From Jimgerdemannia flammicorona (taxonomy: Eukaryota > Mucoromycota > Endogonomycetes > Endogonales > Endogonaceae), in contig RBNI01002703.1 of the NCBI GenBank assembly GCA_003990745.1, positions 1 through 17,761 of the forward strand: DNA of 17,761 nucleotides. Direction: 5' to 3'. This document shows positions 1 to 9,115 of the stretch, one piece after another. The notes under the pieces were generated by a model that had not been told where the DNA came from, did no database searches, and saw only the letters and a list, made by a program, of their open reading frames with translations. Made by a program: the position numbers and the translations under genes. Each line of letters begins with the position of its first letter. Positions within the stretch are counted from its first letter, which is position 1.

Positions 1-375
1 GTTGGCTCCATCCTGAATCAAGGTGACTTTATTCTTGGTCCAATCAATCTGAGGGTTGTGCCGTGTAAGCCAGGGTTTGCCTAGGATCAGGTCATGGTCT
101 CCTAGTGGTGCTACCTCGAAATCTAAATGTTCCCAGTACTTCTGGATCTTGAGGGGAAGTTTAGCAGCAATTGAGTCAATTGGTAAGGTGGTGCCATCTG
201 CAGTGACAACTCCACCATTCTTGCCAGCTGGTTTGGTAAGAATCTTGAGCTTATCAATGAGGTTCTTGTTGATGAAGTTTCCAACAGCTCTGCTGTCTAT
301 GAGAACATCTAGTTCTTGTCCCTTGACTAGACCTTTGAAGATGAGCATTGAGTTGGCTCGGTTCTCGGCTATACT
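1..375 (-). pseudogene. Ty3/gypsy aspartic protease (retropepsin) domain, partial polyprotein
   Basis: This is the polyprotein-processing protease of the retrotransposon, in the same frame as gag and the dUTPase domain. The active-site region reads V-L-I-D-S-R-A-V-G-N-F-I-N (about 306-265). In the family this is D-S/T-G; here the Gly codon is AGA (289-291), one G-to-A step from GGA, so catalysis is probably lost. The C-terminal flap and second-helix signature is clear: H-D-L-I-L-G-K-P-W-L followed by H-N-P-Q-I-D-W (about 93-43), which is characteristic of chromovirus and other fungal Ty3/gypsy elements. There is no stop codon within this stretch. The frame is still open at base 1, where the linker to reverse transcriptase would begin. 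Confidence 0.85.
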
Positions 376-747
376 TGCAACTTTGTCAGTACTACCAAAG
401 CCTTTCTGATCTCACTTGGTTGAGGATAGCTTGGTGACTTCTTTGACAACTGGTAGGGTGGCTCGCTCCAGAATAAGCTGTGCAATTCTGTCACCTTCAT
501 TGACAGTGTATGGCTGGTTCTTGTGATTGACTAGCAGGACTTGTATTTCACCTCAGAAGTCAGGGTCAATGACTCCAGCACCAATATCCAATGAGTGCTT
601 GAAGCTGAGGCCAGATCTTGGTGCAATTCTTGCATAATGTTCCTTGGGGATTTCGACTGAAAGGCCAGTTGGAATGAGCCTTCTCTCGTGTGCCGAAATG
701 GTGACTTGTTGTACTGCTTGAAGGTCCAAACCAATGGCTCCTTCTGA
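376..747 (-). pseudogene. dUTPase-like domain embedded in the gag-pol frame between gag and protease
   Basis: Trimeric dUTPases hydrolyse dUTP to dUMP and pyrophosphate and keep uracil out of newly made DNA. All five family motifs are readable in order: motif 1 G-A-I-G-L-D-L (about 738-718), motif 2 A-P-R-S-G-L-S (about 627-604), motif 3 G-A-G-V-I-D-P-D-F-stop-G-E-I (about 582-544), motif 4 G-D-R-I-A-Q-L-I (about 495-472), and the P-loop-like motif 5 stop-D-Q-K-G-F-G-S-T (about 414-390). The catalytic Asp of motif 3 and the Ser of motif 2 are present. Two TGA stops, 553-555 and 412-414, sit exactly where the family normally carries arginine, which points to CGA-to-TGA changes. The domain has the usual length for the family (about 115-120 residues). 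Its position, in frame after the zinc knuckle and before retropepsin, suggests it was made as part of the polyprotein. Confidence 0.85.
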
Positions 748-1860
748 CTATGCTTGAGGGATCTGGGCCTTGGGGTTGACTCGTATGAAATTGAGTACAA
801 CTTCTTGTTCAACTGGTTGACCTTGAGTGTCTTTAGATAGGACCAGAATCCTCTTTGGTTCGGCAGTTTTCTTGGGACATTTGGTTGCAATGTAGCCAGG
901 CTGACAGCAAAAGAAGCAGGCTCCAGCCTTCTTGAGGTGCTCCTTTTCCTCGGGGGTAAGCTTGCCTTTCTTGTTCTTGTCAATGGTATCTAGATCCATG
1001 GGGGCAGGTCCAACAGTTCTGACTTTGGGTTCCTCCCTTCTGTGGTTGTTGTTGTTGTTGAAAGGTGGTCTCTTCTGTTCGAAGCGGTGACCATAGGTGA
1101 TGACATCAAACCTATCAGCAATTTTCATCGCTGTATCTAGGTCCTTGGGTTCTTCTAGTTCAACATGAACTTGGGTTTGACCTTTCAGGCCTCGGATATA
1201 CTTGTTGACCTTCTCGTCTTCAGTGACATGTGGTAATTCTAGCAGGATTGACAGGAATTGTGCATTGTATGCTTGCACAGACTTAAGTTGTTTGACATTT
1301 GCCAGACGGTCTCGCACGGCCTTAGTGCTGTTGACTGGTTTGAATTGGCCTTGAATGGCATCAGAGAATTCGCCCCAGGTCTTGATTTGGCCAGAGAATC
1401 TGGTATTCTGGACATGATTTCACCACCAGATTGCGGCATTCCCTCGGAGAAGTGTGGCGGCAAATTGGACTAGTGTTGCTTCTTCCAAATTGGTCAGCTC
1501 TCTATATTGCTCCAATTGGAAAAGCCAGGCATCAGTAGACAGTCCTCCTCTTTGACCATCAAAGGTGTCAGGCTTCTGAGGCTTGATAGTGACTGCTGTT
1601 GGATGTATTGATATCAGTGAGGGTACGGAAGTGTGAGCAGGGGCCTTGCTTTCCTTTCTTTCTATGCATTCTTGAAGTTGAGCAATCTGAGCTAGTGCAT
1701 TCTGCAAAAGACTCTCGATGGCCCCATTTGACTGAGTAGGGTTTTGCTGTTCTTCTTCTTCTTGCTGAATGTATGAGGTATTGCCTGGACCATAGGTACT
1801 GTATGAAGGGTTCCACCCATTGTCCTCTATAGTGTTATGACTGATATCTTGAGAGGTGTC
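748..1860 (-). pseudogene. gag: Ty3/gypsy gag (capsid and nucleocapsid), broken by nonsense mutations
   Basis: This is the structural protein that would package element RNA in virus-like particles. The frame is open from a TAA at 1861-1863 down to a TGA at 1417-1419, then open again to a TAG at 748-750. The N-terminal part is Q/E-rich. A typical retrotransposon-gag core follows, with F-D-G-Q near 1550, A-A-I-W-W just before the TGA, and Y-I-R-G-L-K near 1195. The TGA falls where related gags usually have arginine after I-W-W, which fits CGA to TGA. An asparagine run lies near 1042-1060. The nucleocapsid zinc knuckle is at about 877-918: C-x2-C-x4-Y-x4-C. The expected histidine is tyrosine (TAC at 892-894), one C-to-T step from CAC, so the metal site is probably lost. 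I see no in-frame ATG upstream, so the start is unknown or mutated. Confidence 0.85.
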
Positions 1861-1884
1861 TTAATAAGGCTAGGTGTAACTTCA

Positions 1885-1896
1885 CCGCTGCTACCA
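1885..1896 (-). other. Primer-binding site, probably for initiator-Met tRNA
   Basis: On the element strand the 12 bases after the LTR and a 2-base spacer are TGGTAGCAGCGG, the complement of a tRNA 3' end finishing in CTGCTACCA. Initiator-Met tRNAs of several eukaryotes end in this way, so tRNA-iMet is the likely primer. This is an inference from recall, without the host tRNA set. Confidence 0.65.
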
Positions 1897-2017
1897 AGTG
1901 TAATGGTTCTAGTTTCTAAATAAGGAAGCGACTAGTTCTGGTAATCCTAAGTAGCTCGAAGAGATACTAAGGGTTCAAGTGTTCTTGAAGGATTTCTGAG
2001 AGAAAATATTCTGAAGC

Positions 2018-2023
2018 TTTATT
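2018..2023 (-). promoter_or_regulatory. Polyadenylation signal AATAAA in the LTR
   Basis: AATAAA on the minus strand lies downstream of the TATAAATA box within the same LTR, as expected for the R region of an LTR retrotransposon. It is a short motif, so on its own it is weak evidence. Confidence 0.5.
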
Positions 2024-2040
2024 CATGAGAACAAAGGAGA

Positions 2041-2048
2041 TATTTATA
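2041..2048 (-). promoter_or_regulatory. TATA box in the LTR (TATAAATA)
   Basis: TATAAATA is read on the minus strand inside the LTR, 18 bases upstream of an AATAAA signal in element orientation. That compact U3/R arrangement fits the core promoter of the retrotransposon. Confidence 0.6.
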
Positions 2049-2302
2049 CAAGATCTGAAAGAAGGATCCGGAAGGATCTGAGAAATCAAAGAAAAATGCC
2101 AAGAGGAAAGTTCTCAGCAAAGATGACAAATGATGACGAATAAAGTTCTACAAGTTTCCAGGACATTCAGTGACTAACTAAATAAGTACTAGTTAATGCT
2201 CGGCGCCAAGAAGGGGATTTCTAAGTATGCGGAAAGTACCGGAAGGTTATAGAATATTCAAGAAAGACAGAGAAAAGAAATAAACTACGCTAAAATGTTA
2301 CA

Positions 2303-2482
2303 CTATGAGTAAGTATACATCATCACCACCCACTACCCTATCCCCATAGGGGGGTTCCTCCCCACCTCCTCACGAATAAGAACCACCCTTTTACCCACTA
2401 TACCAGCTCTCCCTCCACTCTGTCCACAAATTCTCTCTACTAAGTGGTATCTCCGACCACCCTGCAGCCCCCAACCAAGCCA
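2303..2482 (-). other. LINE copy 1 sequence downstream of ORF2: 3' UTR or C-terminal extension
   Basis: Between the gypsy LTR and the TAG at 2483-2485 the ORF2 frame stays open for about 49 more codons, to a TAG at 2333-2335. The TAG at 2483 could therefore be another premature stop, or the openness could be chance in purine-rich sequence. I see no recognisable domain here. The end of the LINE and any poly(A) tail are missing because the LTR begins at 2302. Confidence 0.4.
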
Positions 2483-5400
2483 CTAGCCTGTTAAGGTGTC
2501 TTCCATAAGCCTATACCACTGCAACAACCAGTCCCCCAAGCCCTGTCTGCTGCCATCCTCAAAAACAAATAGCCAGTGACTGGTCAGTCCTACCCAAATA
2601 GCCAATGTCCAGCCCAAAGTAATCCACTCCTTCCCTATCCCCCCTACCAATCTGTCCCTCAAGTCCTCCCACCTCCTCCATACTTCATCTCTCCTACACT
2701 GTACCCCCAAACATTCTCCAATTGCCCGCCAGAAATCCTCCAACACCTCACACTCTCCTAGCCAATGTTCAGGTATCTGTACACAACCCCCCTCCTGCCC
2801 TACATTATGGCACTCCTCACAGTCGAAGCAACCCCCTATAATAAGGTGCCCTGAGTGAAAGTTGAGCATCACATTCCTCCGCAGTATGCACCACCAGACC
2901 ACCCAGTACTTTGGCGGCATCCACTTTCTCACTATGGCACTCCAAGTCTAAACACCATGCCAGTCCCACTCTTCACCAATTCCAACTCCTTACCAACCAC
3001 TAGGCCACAGATCCTGGCCTGGTCCCCTCTGATATTCCATTCTATCACCAATATCGAACTCAATTAAAGGAGCACCACCCAGCAGTATACGATCCCATCT
3101 CCACATCGCTGGGTCCCAATTCTCCTCTCCTTCATTCCCTTGCCAATGAATTCCAATGCGGTGCACCCTGTCTGCTATCCCCTACCAAAATCCTTTATAC
3201 CGCAGTTGCTTAGTATTCCGAAGTCCAACTAATGCGAGGAGATCCCCAGTTGCACCCCTTGGTGATGTCCGCCTCTCCCAGATCTTCTGTAGCAGAGAAA
3301 CCCAACCACCTCCTCGCAATTCCACTGCCCTCTTTAACCACCATGCTCGCAAACAGTGTAACCTTTTTGGGAAGTCAACCAGCCCAAGACCACCTCTCAC
3401 CACTGGTAGGGATAAGGTCTCCCAACCAATCTGACTCCGCTTTCCAGCCCAAATCCATCCCTTCGCCAACTTCACCAATCTCTTCACCACCCAAGCTGGG
3501 AAGTCCAGATGATATACCAAGTACCATAACTTTGGCAGCCAGTAGACATTCAAAATCGAGACCTGTCCTGCCAGAGAAAAATATCTTCCCCCCCAACTCT
3601 GCAGGGCCTCCTCCTAGATTCCAATCCTCTGCTCCCACCAAAGCCTGGGCAGAACCGACCCGTAGACCGATAGATAGATGTCCAAGTACTGCACTGCTTC
3701 ACCAGTGGGGACAATTGTTCCTATAACCTCCCCTCCCACCAGACCATTGCCAAGCACCATTGTTTCACATTTATGCCAATTCAACTTCACTCCTGAGTTC
3801 TCCTCATACCACTCGACAGTCTTCTTGAGCTCTTCAATATCAGCAATCAAACCCAAACCAACCACTATGTTGTCTGCAAAGGCCCCAACTTTCCATCCTA
3901 TGCCAAAGACAGAGAGTCCTTCTATCCTCTGCCTAATTCTATCCATAAGGGGTTCCAGAGAAAGAGCATACAAAATGGAAGACAGTGGGTCCCCCTGGGG
4001 CACCCCCCTGCCCAAGGGGAATGCTACCCCTCTATGCCCATTACACATAAGCACCACCCTACTTCCTTCCAGTAGGCTGACCATCACTGACCGGAATTGG
4101 GATAGAACCCCTATCCTATCCAAAACTTTCACCAACCAGACTCTTTGCACTTGGTCGTAAGCCTTCTTCTGGTCTAAGAAGATAAGATGCCCATCCAATC
4201 CACATGCTCTTGCCCCTTCAATAACTCCATATACCCAGGCAGTGCCATCCCTGATGAGCCACCCGCCCACAAATCCTCTCTGCTCAATACCCATGACTTA
4301 CTGGGCCACCTTCTGTAGTCTTGCCACTACCACCTTAGTCACCAACTTCCTGTCCATATCCAGCAACATTATCGGCCACCAATTCTTCCAATCCTCCCAC
4401 CTTCCTTTGTTTTTGTATAGTAGCATCACCAATCTAAGGTCCTGCTCTCCCACCCACCTCCCGGTCTAAAGAATGGAGTCGCACAATGCTATCATCTCCC
4501 CCATCACCCCTGGGACTCCCACCATTCGCTTCCAAAAGTCCCAGGGCAGTCCATCCTCCCCAGGTGCTGTCCCCAGTGTTGTTTCAGCAAGAACCTGGTA
4601 TATCTCATCTTCCTGTACCGACATCACCAGGCCCCCTAGCCCCTCGACTCATGGTGGGTGCCAATCCTCTAATGCTTAGGCAATGGTCTCATCATCTGCC
4701 CCACCCTCCTCCTCACTCCACAATCCACTCCATCTCTCCTTCAGTGATCCAAAAATGTCCTGTACACCATGTACTAGTATACCATCAGAGTCTAACACCT
4801 CTTCCCACCATTGCTGTACCCACCTTGCCCTAAGAGCCCTTGTAAGAAACTTGGAAGGCCTCTCCCCTTCCTCCAAATCCTGCCAGCAGAGCCGTGCTGC
4901 CAAGCTCTGTACCCTTGCCTCTTCCTCTTCCTGCAGTACCTGTTGTAGTTCCACAACCTCCATTTTCGCCCTCATTAACCTCCAATCTTCTTCTCCCTCC
5001 AGTATCTTCAACCTCACCCACTCCTCCAGAAGCCTAGTCAGTCTAGTAGAAGCCCAACACACTCTACACCTCCTCTGCTTCCCTGCCTCCTTGCCAGCCT
5101 CACTCCAGTAAATCTTGGCCATCTCCTTCATCCTCATCTACCGAACCCCAACTGAGGCTCCTTCCTGCCACCAGTCTTCTACCCTCAGCTGAATGTCCTT
5201 AGCCCACTCATCTCATCGGGTCTTATCATCTAACAAAGAGGAATTGAGGCGCCAATGTCCAGGCCCATCCCTGCTTCCCCCAAATCACCCCTGTCCCAAA
5301 AGCCTCCAGTGATCTGACCATGGACACCATTCTACCTCCAGTGACTTCCACACATCTAGGCCCCAGCAGCTGGCTGTCAGAATCCAGTTGATCCTCGTCC

Positions 5401-5978
5401 CCAGACCCCCTGCCCAATGTGTATAAACCCTTCTATTCCCCCAGTACTCCTGACCAGCGTCTACCAGTGCACTTAGTCTCTCTACCTCCTCCCATGCCAC
5501 CAGTCCTCCACTCCTGTTCTCAGTACCTCAACCTCCATCTGTTCTATCCAACAGTATGTCCTGAACCATATTGAAATCACCCCCCAGCATATCCACCCCA
5601 GCCTCCACAAAGCTCCTGCTCTCCAACAGACCTTTCATCCAATCTACCCACTCACCCCATACCACAGGGCAGTAGCAGGAGCCAACTGTAACTGGCTCCC
5701 AACCTGCATGAATCCACTCTCCCCAAACTAGTCTCTCTCCCCAGCTCCTCATATCCTGTATCTCCCCTCTGCCTTTCCGAACCAAAATCCCAATCTTGCC
5801 CTTCCAGACTGCTGCACCTTCCCATTCCTTTGTCCACTCCATCTTATCTGAATCATCCTCACACCTAACATCCTGCAAGAGGAAGAGATCAGCCTCCAAT
5901 CCCTTCATCTAACCTACATCGAGTAGCCCCCCGTAACCTATTCACATTTAAAGATAAAATATTGGTTGTACTGTTCAT
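2483..5978 (-). pseudogene. LINE ORF2: endonuclease, reverse transcriptase and zinc-binding C-terminus (copy 1)
   Basis: ORF2 nicks the target and copies element RNA at the nick. The ATG is at 5978-5976. The N-terminal endonuclease shows N-I-L-S-L-N-V-N, L-L-Q-D-V-R, G-G-D-F-N (near 5575) and S-D-H-W-R-L (near 5305). The reverse transcriptase shows A-P-G-E-D-G-L-P-W (near 4565), motif A F-L-D-Q-K-K-A-Y-D (near 4170), motif B G-V-P-Q-G-D-P-L-S (near 4000), and motif C F-A-D-N (3869-3880). The second catalytic Asp of motif C has become Asn (AAC at 3871-3869). A C-x2-C-x2-C...H-x4-C cluster at about 2750-2830 matches the zinc-binding tail of fungal LINEs. From 5908 to 2483 everything lies in one frame, broken by 12 premature stops: 5525, 5285, 5213, 5138, 4676, 4649, 4466, 4298, 3614, 3182, 2990 and 2948. 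Near 5925 an 11-base deletion relative to copy 2 shifts the frame. Confidence 0.9.
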
Positions 5979-6008
5979 GATGAAATATGTTTTGTTGTCA
6001 AATAATCT

Positions 6009-8033
6009 CTACTGCTCCATGCTCATCTCCTCCTGCGCTGTGTCCAGATTGTGTTCTGCAGCCACCTCCTCCTCTTCTGCCCTCTGAGCCTCCAATCCAG
6101 CCAGCAGTTCAGTCATCTCTCCATCTGCCTTCTCCTTGAACTCCTCTCGGTATTCTACACAAGCCTCCTGCCAGAGCTGCAGTCTATAGTGCTCATTTCA
6201 GCAATATTCTGCCCTCTCTCCAGCAATGACTGCCATTTCTGCCTCCCTCTCCTTATCCACCTCATACCCTTCCTCCTCCAGATACACCACAAGAATTTCC
6301 ACCTTCAATGCCTTCTGTACGCCATCCCCCAGTAGTATTCCTGCCCAGTGCTCATCACTCATCACCCTCAAGTCCACCTCCCCCAACTCTTCCACCGCCA
6401 GGTTATCCATCATCCGACACATCCAAAGTAAGTTCCCCACCTCCTTCCCCCCTGGAGTCGCCGGCCTCCTGCCATCCAGCATTGTGGTGTTAGCTCCAAC
6501 ACTTGCCGCCTCATCCCACACCTCTGGGACATCCACCAGCTCCTCCTCACCAGTCACCATCACCTGTCCTCCATACACCACCTCCAGAACTCCAAATTGC
6601 ACCCTCTGGGCCCCTCACATTGGCACATCTTCGACCACTCAGTTTCAGGAAGCTGGGCCACGCCTGATAAGTAGGGTGGGGGTAGGGGAGCCCTCCCAGT
6701 CCTCCTCCCAGATCTCAAATGTGCCATCAGCATATGGATCTGTACTCGCCTTCTCCCTGGTCTCCCCTGCCTCCTTCCTATCCTTCCCCTCCCCCTCGCC
6801 AGTCCAGATACTTGCTCCAGCTCCCCCAGTGCTCTTCACCTCGCTCGCATTCCCCAGTAGCCTGTTGTCCAGTTTGGCCAGCAGCTCTTTCTGCCTCTTA
6901 TGCTCCTGAGCCCTTTCCCACTGTGTCTTGTTCATTCAAATCGGCTTTCCATCCACCACCTCCAAGTGTGTCAGCTCCTCGAAGACTGTCCAAGCCTTCA
7001 CTCGCCTCTCTACAGCACCCTCTAACTCCTCTAGCGCCTCCAATAGATCCTCCTCCTCCTCCTCACTTCCCTTCACTCTCATCACCTTACACAGAATCAC
7101 TCCCCAGACCATTGCTGAAGGCCAGTCCCTCGCCTTTCCGGTAGCTTCCTTCCCAGCCAGCCTAATCTGCACATCCACATCACCAGTCCTGAGCGAAGTC
7201 CCTTCCCAGACCCTGAATCTGATATCTACTACCTCTCCATACTCTGCCATGAAGTTCTCAACCCTCTTTCTCATCTCTATTGCTGTCACCATTGGCACTC
7301 CTTTCACCAGCAGTTGGACCACCCTAGGATCCCACTTCAGACAGTGCACCATCAGAACACACACCTCTCCAACCACCAATCCAACCTTCAGTGCCTCCTC
7401 CAATGGTGCTGCCTCCTCAAAACCCACCTCCACTCCCTCCAGTCCCTTCAAAAACTTCACCGATACAGCTCCCACCACCTGCTTAGCGATGAGCCCCAGC
7501 ACTATTTTCGCCATCACCACTAGGCCTCAGAAGCACAATGTAACTGTGAATATCAAAATCAATTTCTTGAGCAATGGGGCTACCGCCAGACCCGTCACCC
7601 CATCCACTAGGTCCCCTTGTCTTCTAAGCCTCAGCTGCTCAGCCATACCATCAGCCATCACATCTGGATTTTTTTCCAGATCGACAGTCCCACCGCCATC
7701 AGCAGTCACACTCCCCCCAGCCGCTACTCCCTCAGCTCTACTGCCCCCCCTTCCAAGGGCTGCTCCCCCCTGCACCGGTACCTTCTCTGTCTCCTTGCCC
7801 TTCTTCAGCCAGCCCTCCAGCCCTGATGCCTGTTGTCTCCCCTTTACTGTCTCTGCAAAACTCGCCCTCCTAGATCCCAAGCCTCTGCCACCTCCTCCAC
7901 CCCTTCCATGTCCACTGGCCAGCAGCCCCCTCATACCCCCCCCTAGGCCTGGGCCTCTCCCCACCTGCTGCCAGTCGAAAGCACTTGGGCCACCCTGCCC
8001 AGTATGCACCTCAGGTTGCCTGTTGGTTGCCAT
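6009..8033 (-). pseudogene. LINE ORF1: glycine-rich, RRM-like and coiled-coil nucleic-acid-binding protein (copy 1)
   Basis: ORF1 proteins of this LINE type bind element RNA. The frame starts at ATG 8033-8031 and ends at TAG 6011-6009, about 674 codons. Residues about 25-60 are glycine/arginine-rich and are followed by S-F-A-E-T-V-K. Residues about 235-292 look like an RRM-type fold: V-V-Q-L-L-V-K-G-V-P, then a helix, then Y-G-E-V-V-D-I-R. This is a fold-level inference. Glu-rich helical stretches near 7060 and 6070-6010 could form coiled coils. I see no CCHC knuckle. Six in-frame stops, all TGA, break the frame at 7527, 6936, 6645, 6639, 6615 and 6198. At 6198 copy 2 has Trp. The same frame is kept over the full length, so homology to copy 2 (15254-17293) can be followed throughout. 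Confidence 0.82.
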
Positions 8034-8095
8034 GTTGTTAGTCTCTTTTTACCAAAAACATTATTGTAAGTGCTCTCCAAAGGTTGTGTAACCCA
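8034..8095 (-). other. Probable 5' UTR of LINE copy 1
   Basis: Upstream of the ORF1 ATG, about 60 bases still align loosely with the corresponding stretch upstream of ORF1 in copy 2 (17294-17330). Beyond about 8095 the plus-strand hAT frame begins. The exact LINE 5' boundary cannot be fixed without a second full-length copy. Confidence 0.4.
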
Positions 8096-8271
8096 AATGG
8101 TACTGGAAAGAGATGTTGATCAAGATCTGGTCATTACCACAACATCATAAGATATTTATTGTACAATATAAAGTCTATAGAATCAACAATTCAAAGAAAC
8201 TTATTTTGGATATTAAGACTCAGTGAAACTTGACATATTTGATGATTGAATGGGCCATCAAATTATCAGAG

Positions 8272-8359
8272 GTAATTATATTTAATTATATTTAATTTGT
8301 TGAGTGACATGGGTCTATTGTGTCTGAGTCTAATCTAATGAATTAATTTTTATTAATAG
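8272..8359 (+). other. Intron in the hAT transposase relic (GTAATT...TTAATAG, 88 bp)
   Basis: The donor GTAATT directly follows a Glu codon, and the acceptor TAG at 8357-8359 precedes the next matching coding block in the same phase. Removing the 88 bases joins W-A-I-K-L-S-E to P-L-N-S-T-V-I-A-D-K-D-L without a shift, which is how hAT proteins read. The length is typical of fungal introns. Confidence 0.65.
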
Positions 8360-9115
8360 CCCTTAAATTCAACAGTTATAGCTGATAAAGATTTGTAACA
8401 ATATGCTATTGGAGATTGTATTTGGTAGTTGCTAAAAGATATTATTTTGGTATTAAAGAGTTTTCAATATATAATGGATCTTGTAACTCAGTAAAAATAT
8501 CCAATAATTTATTCTACTATTCTGATTTACAACTTTCTACTAGATATGTTAGAGGATAATGACCAAGTAATTCAAAATCATATAGTAGAACCAGAAGAAA
8601 CTGAAGAGCTGAATACTCTCATTCAACAGGTACTAATAGCAGCTATTGATAAGTTGAAGAAATATTATTTAATGACAGATCATCTGATTTATTATATTGA
8701 TACTGATAAGTAAATATTTCGAAATTTGCTTGTTGCTGAAGACTATTTTGAAATTTTGAACTATGAATTCATTTTGAAATTTATTTTATTCTTTGAATAA
8801 GAACCAGTTCTTGATCTAAGACTTAAACTACAATATTATTTAAACCACAATTGAGAAACCATTTGGATTGATATGGCCAAAAAAACTATTTATACAGTCT
8901 ATAATGATAACTATACCCCTCTATCAGTTTATCATACAAGTTCTGAAGATCATACTAAAATAGAAAATGACATTGATGTTGATGACATTGCTGAGCTATC
9001 TGAATATACACAACAAAAGACAAAAATTGATAACAAATCCTGAAGAGGAGTTAGATAATTATTTGAAAAGTGAAACTATTAAATTTCAACCAAGAGTCAA
9101 TACATTGTCTTGGTG

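Larger units (their letters stand above)
1..2302 (-). mobile_element. Ty3/gypsy LTR retrotransposon, 5' part, running off the left edge
   Basis: The order in element orientation is 5' LTR (2302-1899), primer-binding site (1896-1885), gag, dUTPase-like domain and aspartic protease. The window ends just after the protease, so reverse transcriptase, RNase H, integrase and the 3' LTR lie outside it if they exist. The class follows from the gag type, the retropepsin motifs and the tRNA-type primer site. Gag, dUTPase and protease share one frame (codon first bases at coordinates divisible by 3), so this is a fused gag-pol without a frameshift. In-frame stops at 748-750, 1417-1419, 553-555 and 412-414 make the copy non-functional. 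The bases after the LTR (2303-2307, ctatg) would be one side of the target-site duplication; the other side is off the window. Confidence 0.9.
1899..2302 (-). repeat. 5' long terminal repeat of the Ty3/gypsy element (404 bp)
   Basis: The LTR has the standard TG...CA termini with a 5-base inverted end (TGTAA at 1899, TTACA ending at 2302). One boundary sits two bases from the primer-binding site, and the other abuts the LINE sequence. A TATA box and a polyadenylation signal lie inside in the right order for U3-R-U5. The partner LTR is not in the window, so the two copies cannot be compared to estimate age. Confidence 0.75.
2303..8095 (-). mobile_element. Tad1-like non-LTR retrotransposon (LINE), copy 1, nearly complete but inactivated
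   Basis: This two-ORF LINE reads right to left. ORF1 (6009-8033) is a nucleic-acid-binding protein, and ORF2 (2483-5978) carries an APE-type endonuclease, reverse transcriptase and C-terminal zinc-binding segment. The ORFs are separated by 30 bases. The sense strand is strongly purine-rich, so the plus strand reads as long CT-rich tracts. The right end is placed where similarity to copy 2 fades and hAT-type coding starts (about 8095). The left end is hidden by the gypsy LTR, so no poly(A) tail is visible. Many nonsense codons but very few frameshifts indicate inactivation mainly by point mutation. Confidence 0.88.

Noticed and set aside
56..409. A 117-codon plus-strand frame at the left edge
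   Set aside because: It is antisense to the retropepsin and dUTPase domains, with no recognisable content.
531..983. A 150-codon minus-strand frame overlapping gag and the dUTPase region
   Set aside because: It is in another frame from gag-pol. The motif-bearing frame explains the sequence, and this one shows no domain.
3232..5111. Plus-strand frames opposite the LINE ORF2 (164, 160, 115 and 142 codons)
   Set aside because: They are antisense shadows of the reverse transcriptase and endonuclease frame, which carries the recognisable motifs.
6226..8091. Long Ser/Pro-rich plus-strand open frames (227, 141 and 387 codons)
   Set aside because: They lie antisense to LINE ORF1, which has clear homology to copy 2. 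Their composition is the mirror of the purine-rich sense strand, and no domain is seen.
8702..8807. A third hAT intron starting at the GTAAAT of 8710
   Set aside because: No AG acceptor before the L-D-L-R-L-K-L block keeps the frame, so I left it unannotated. A small indel or a lost splice site is possible.
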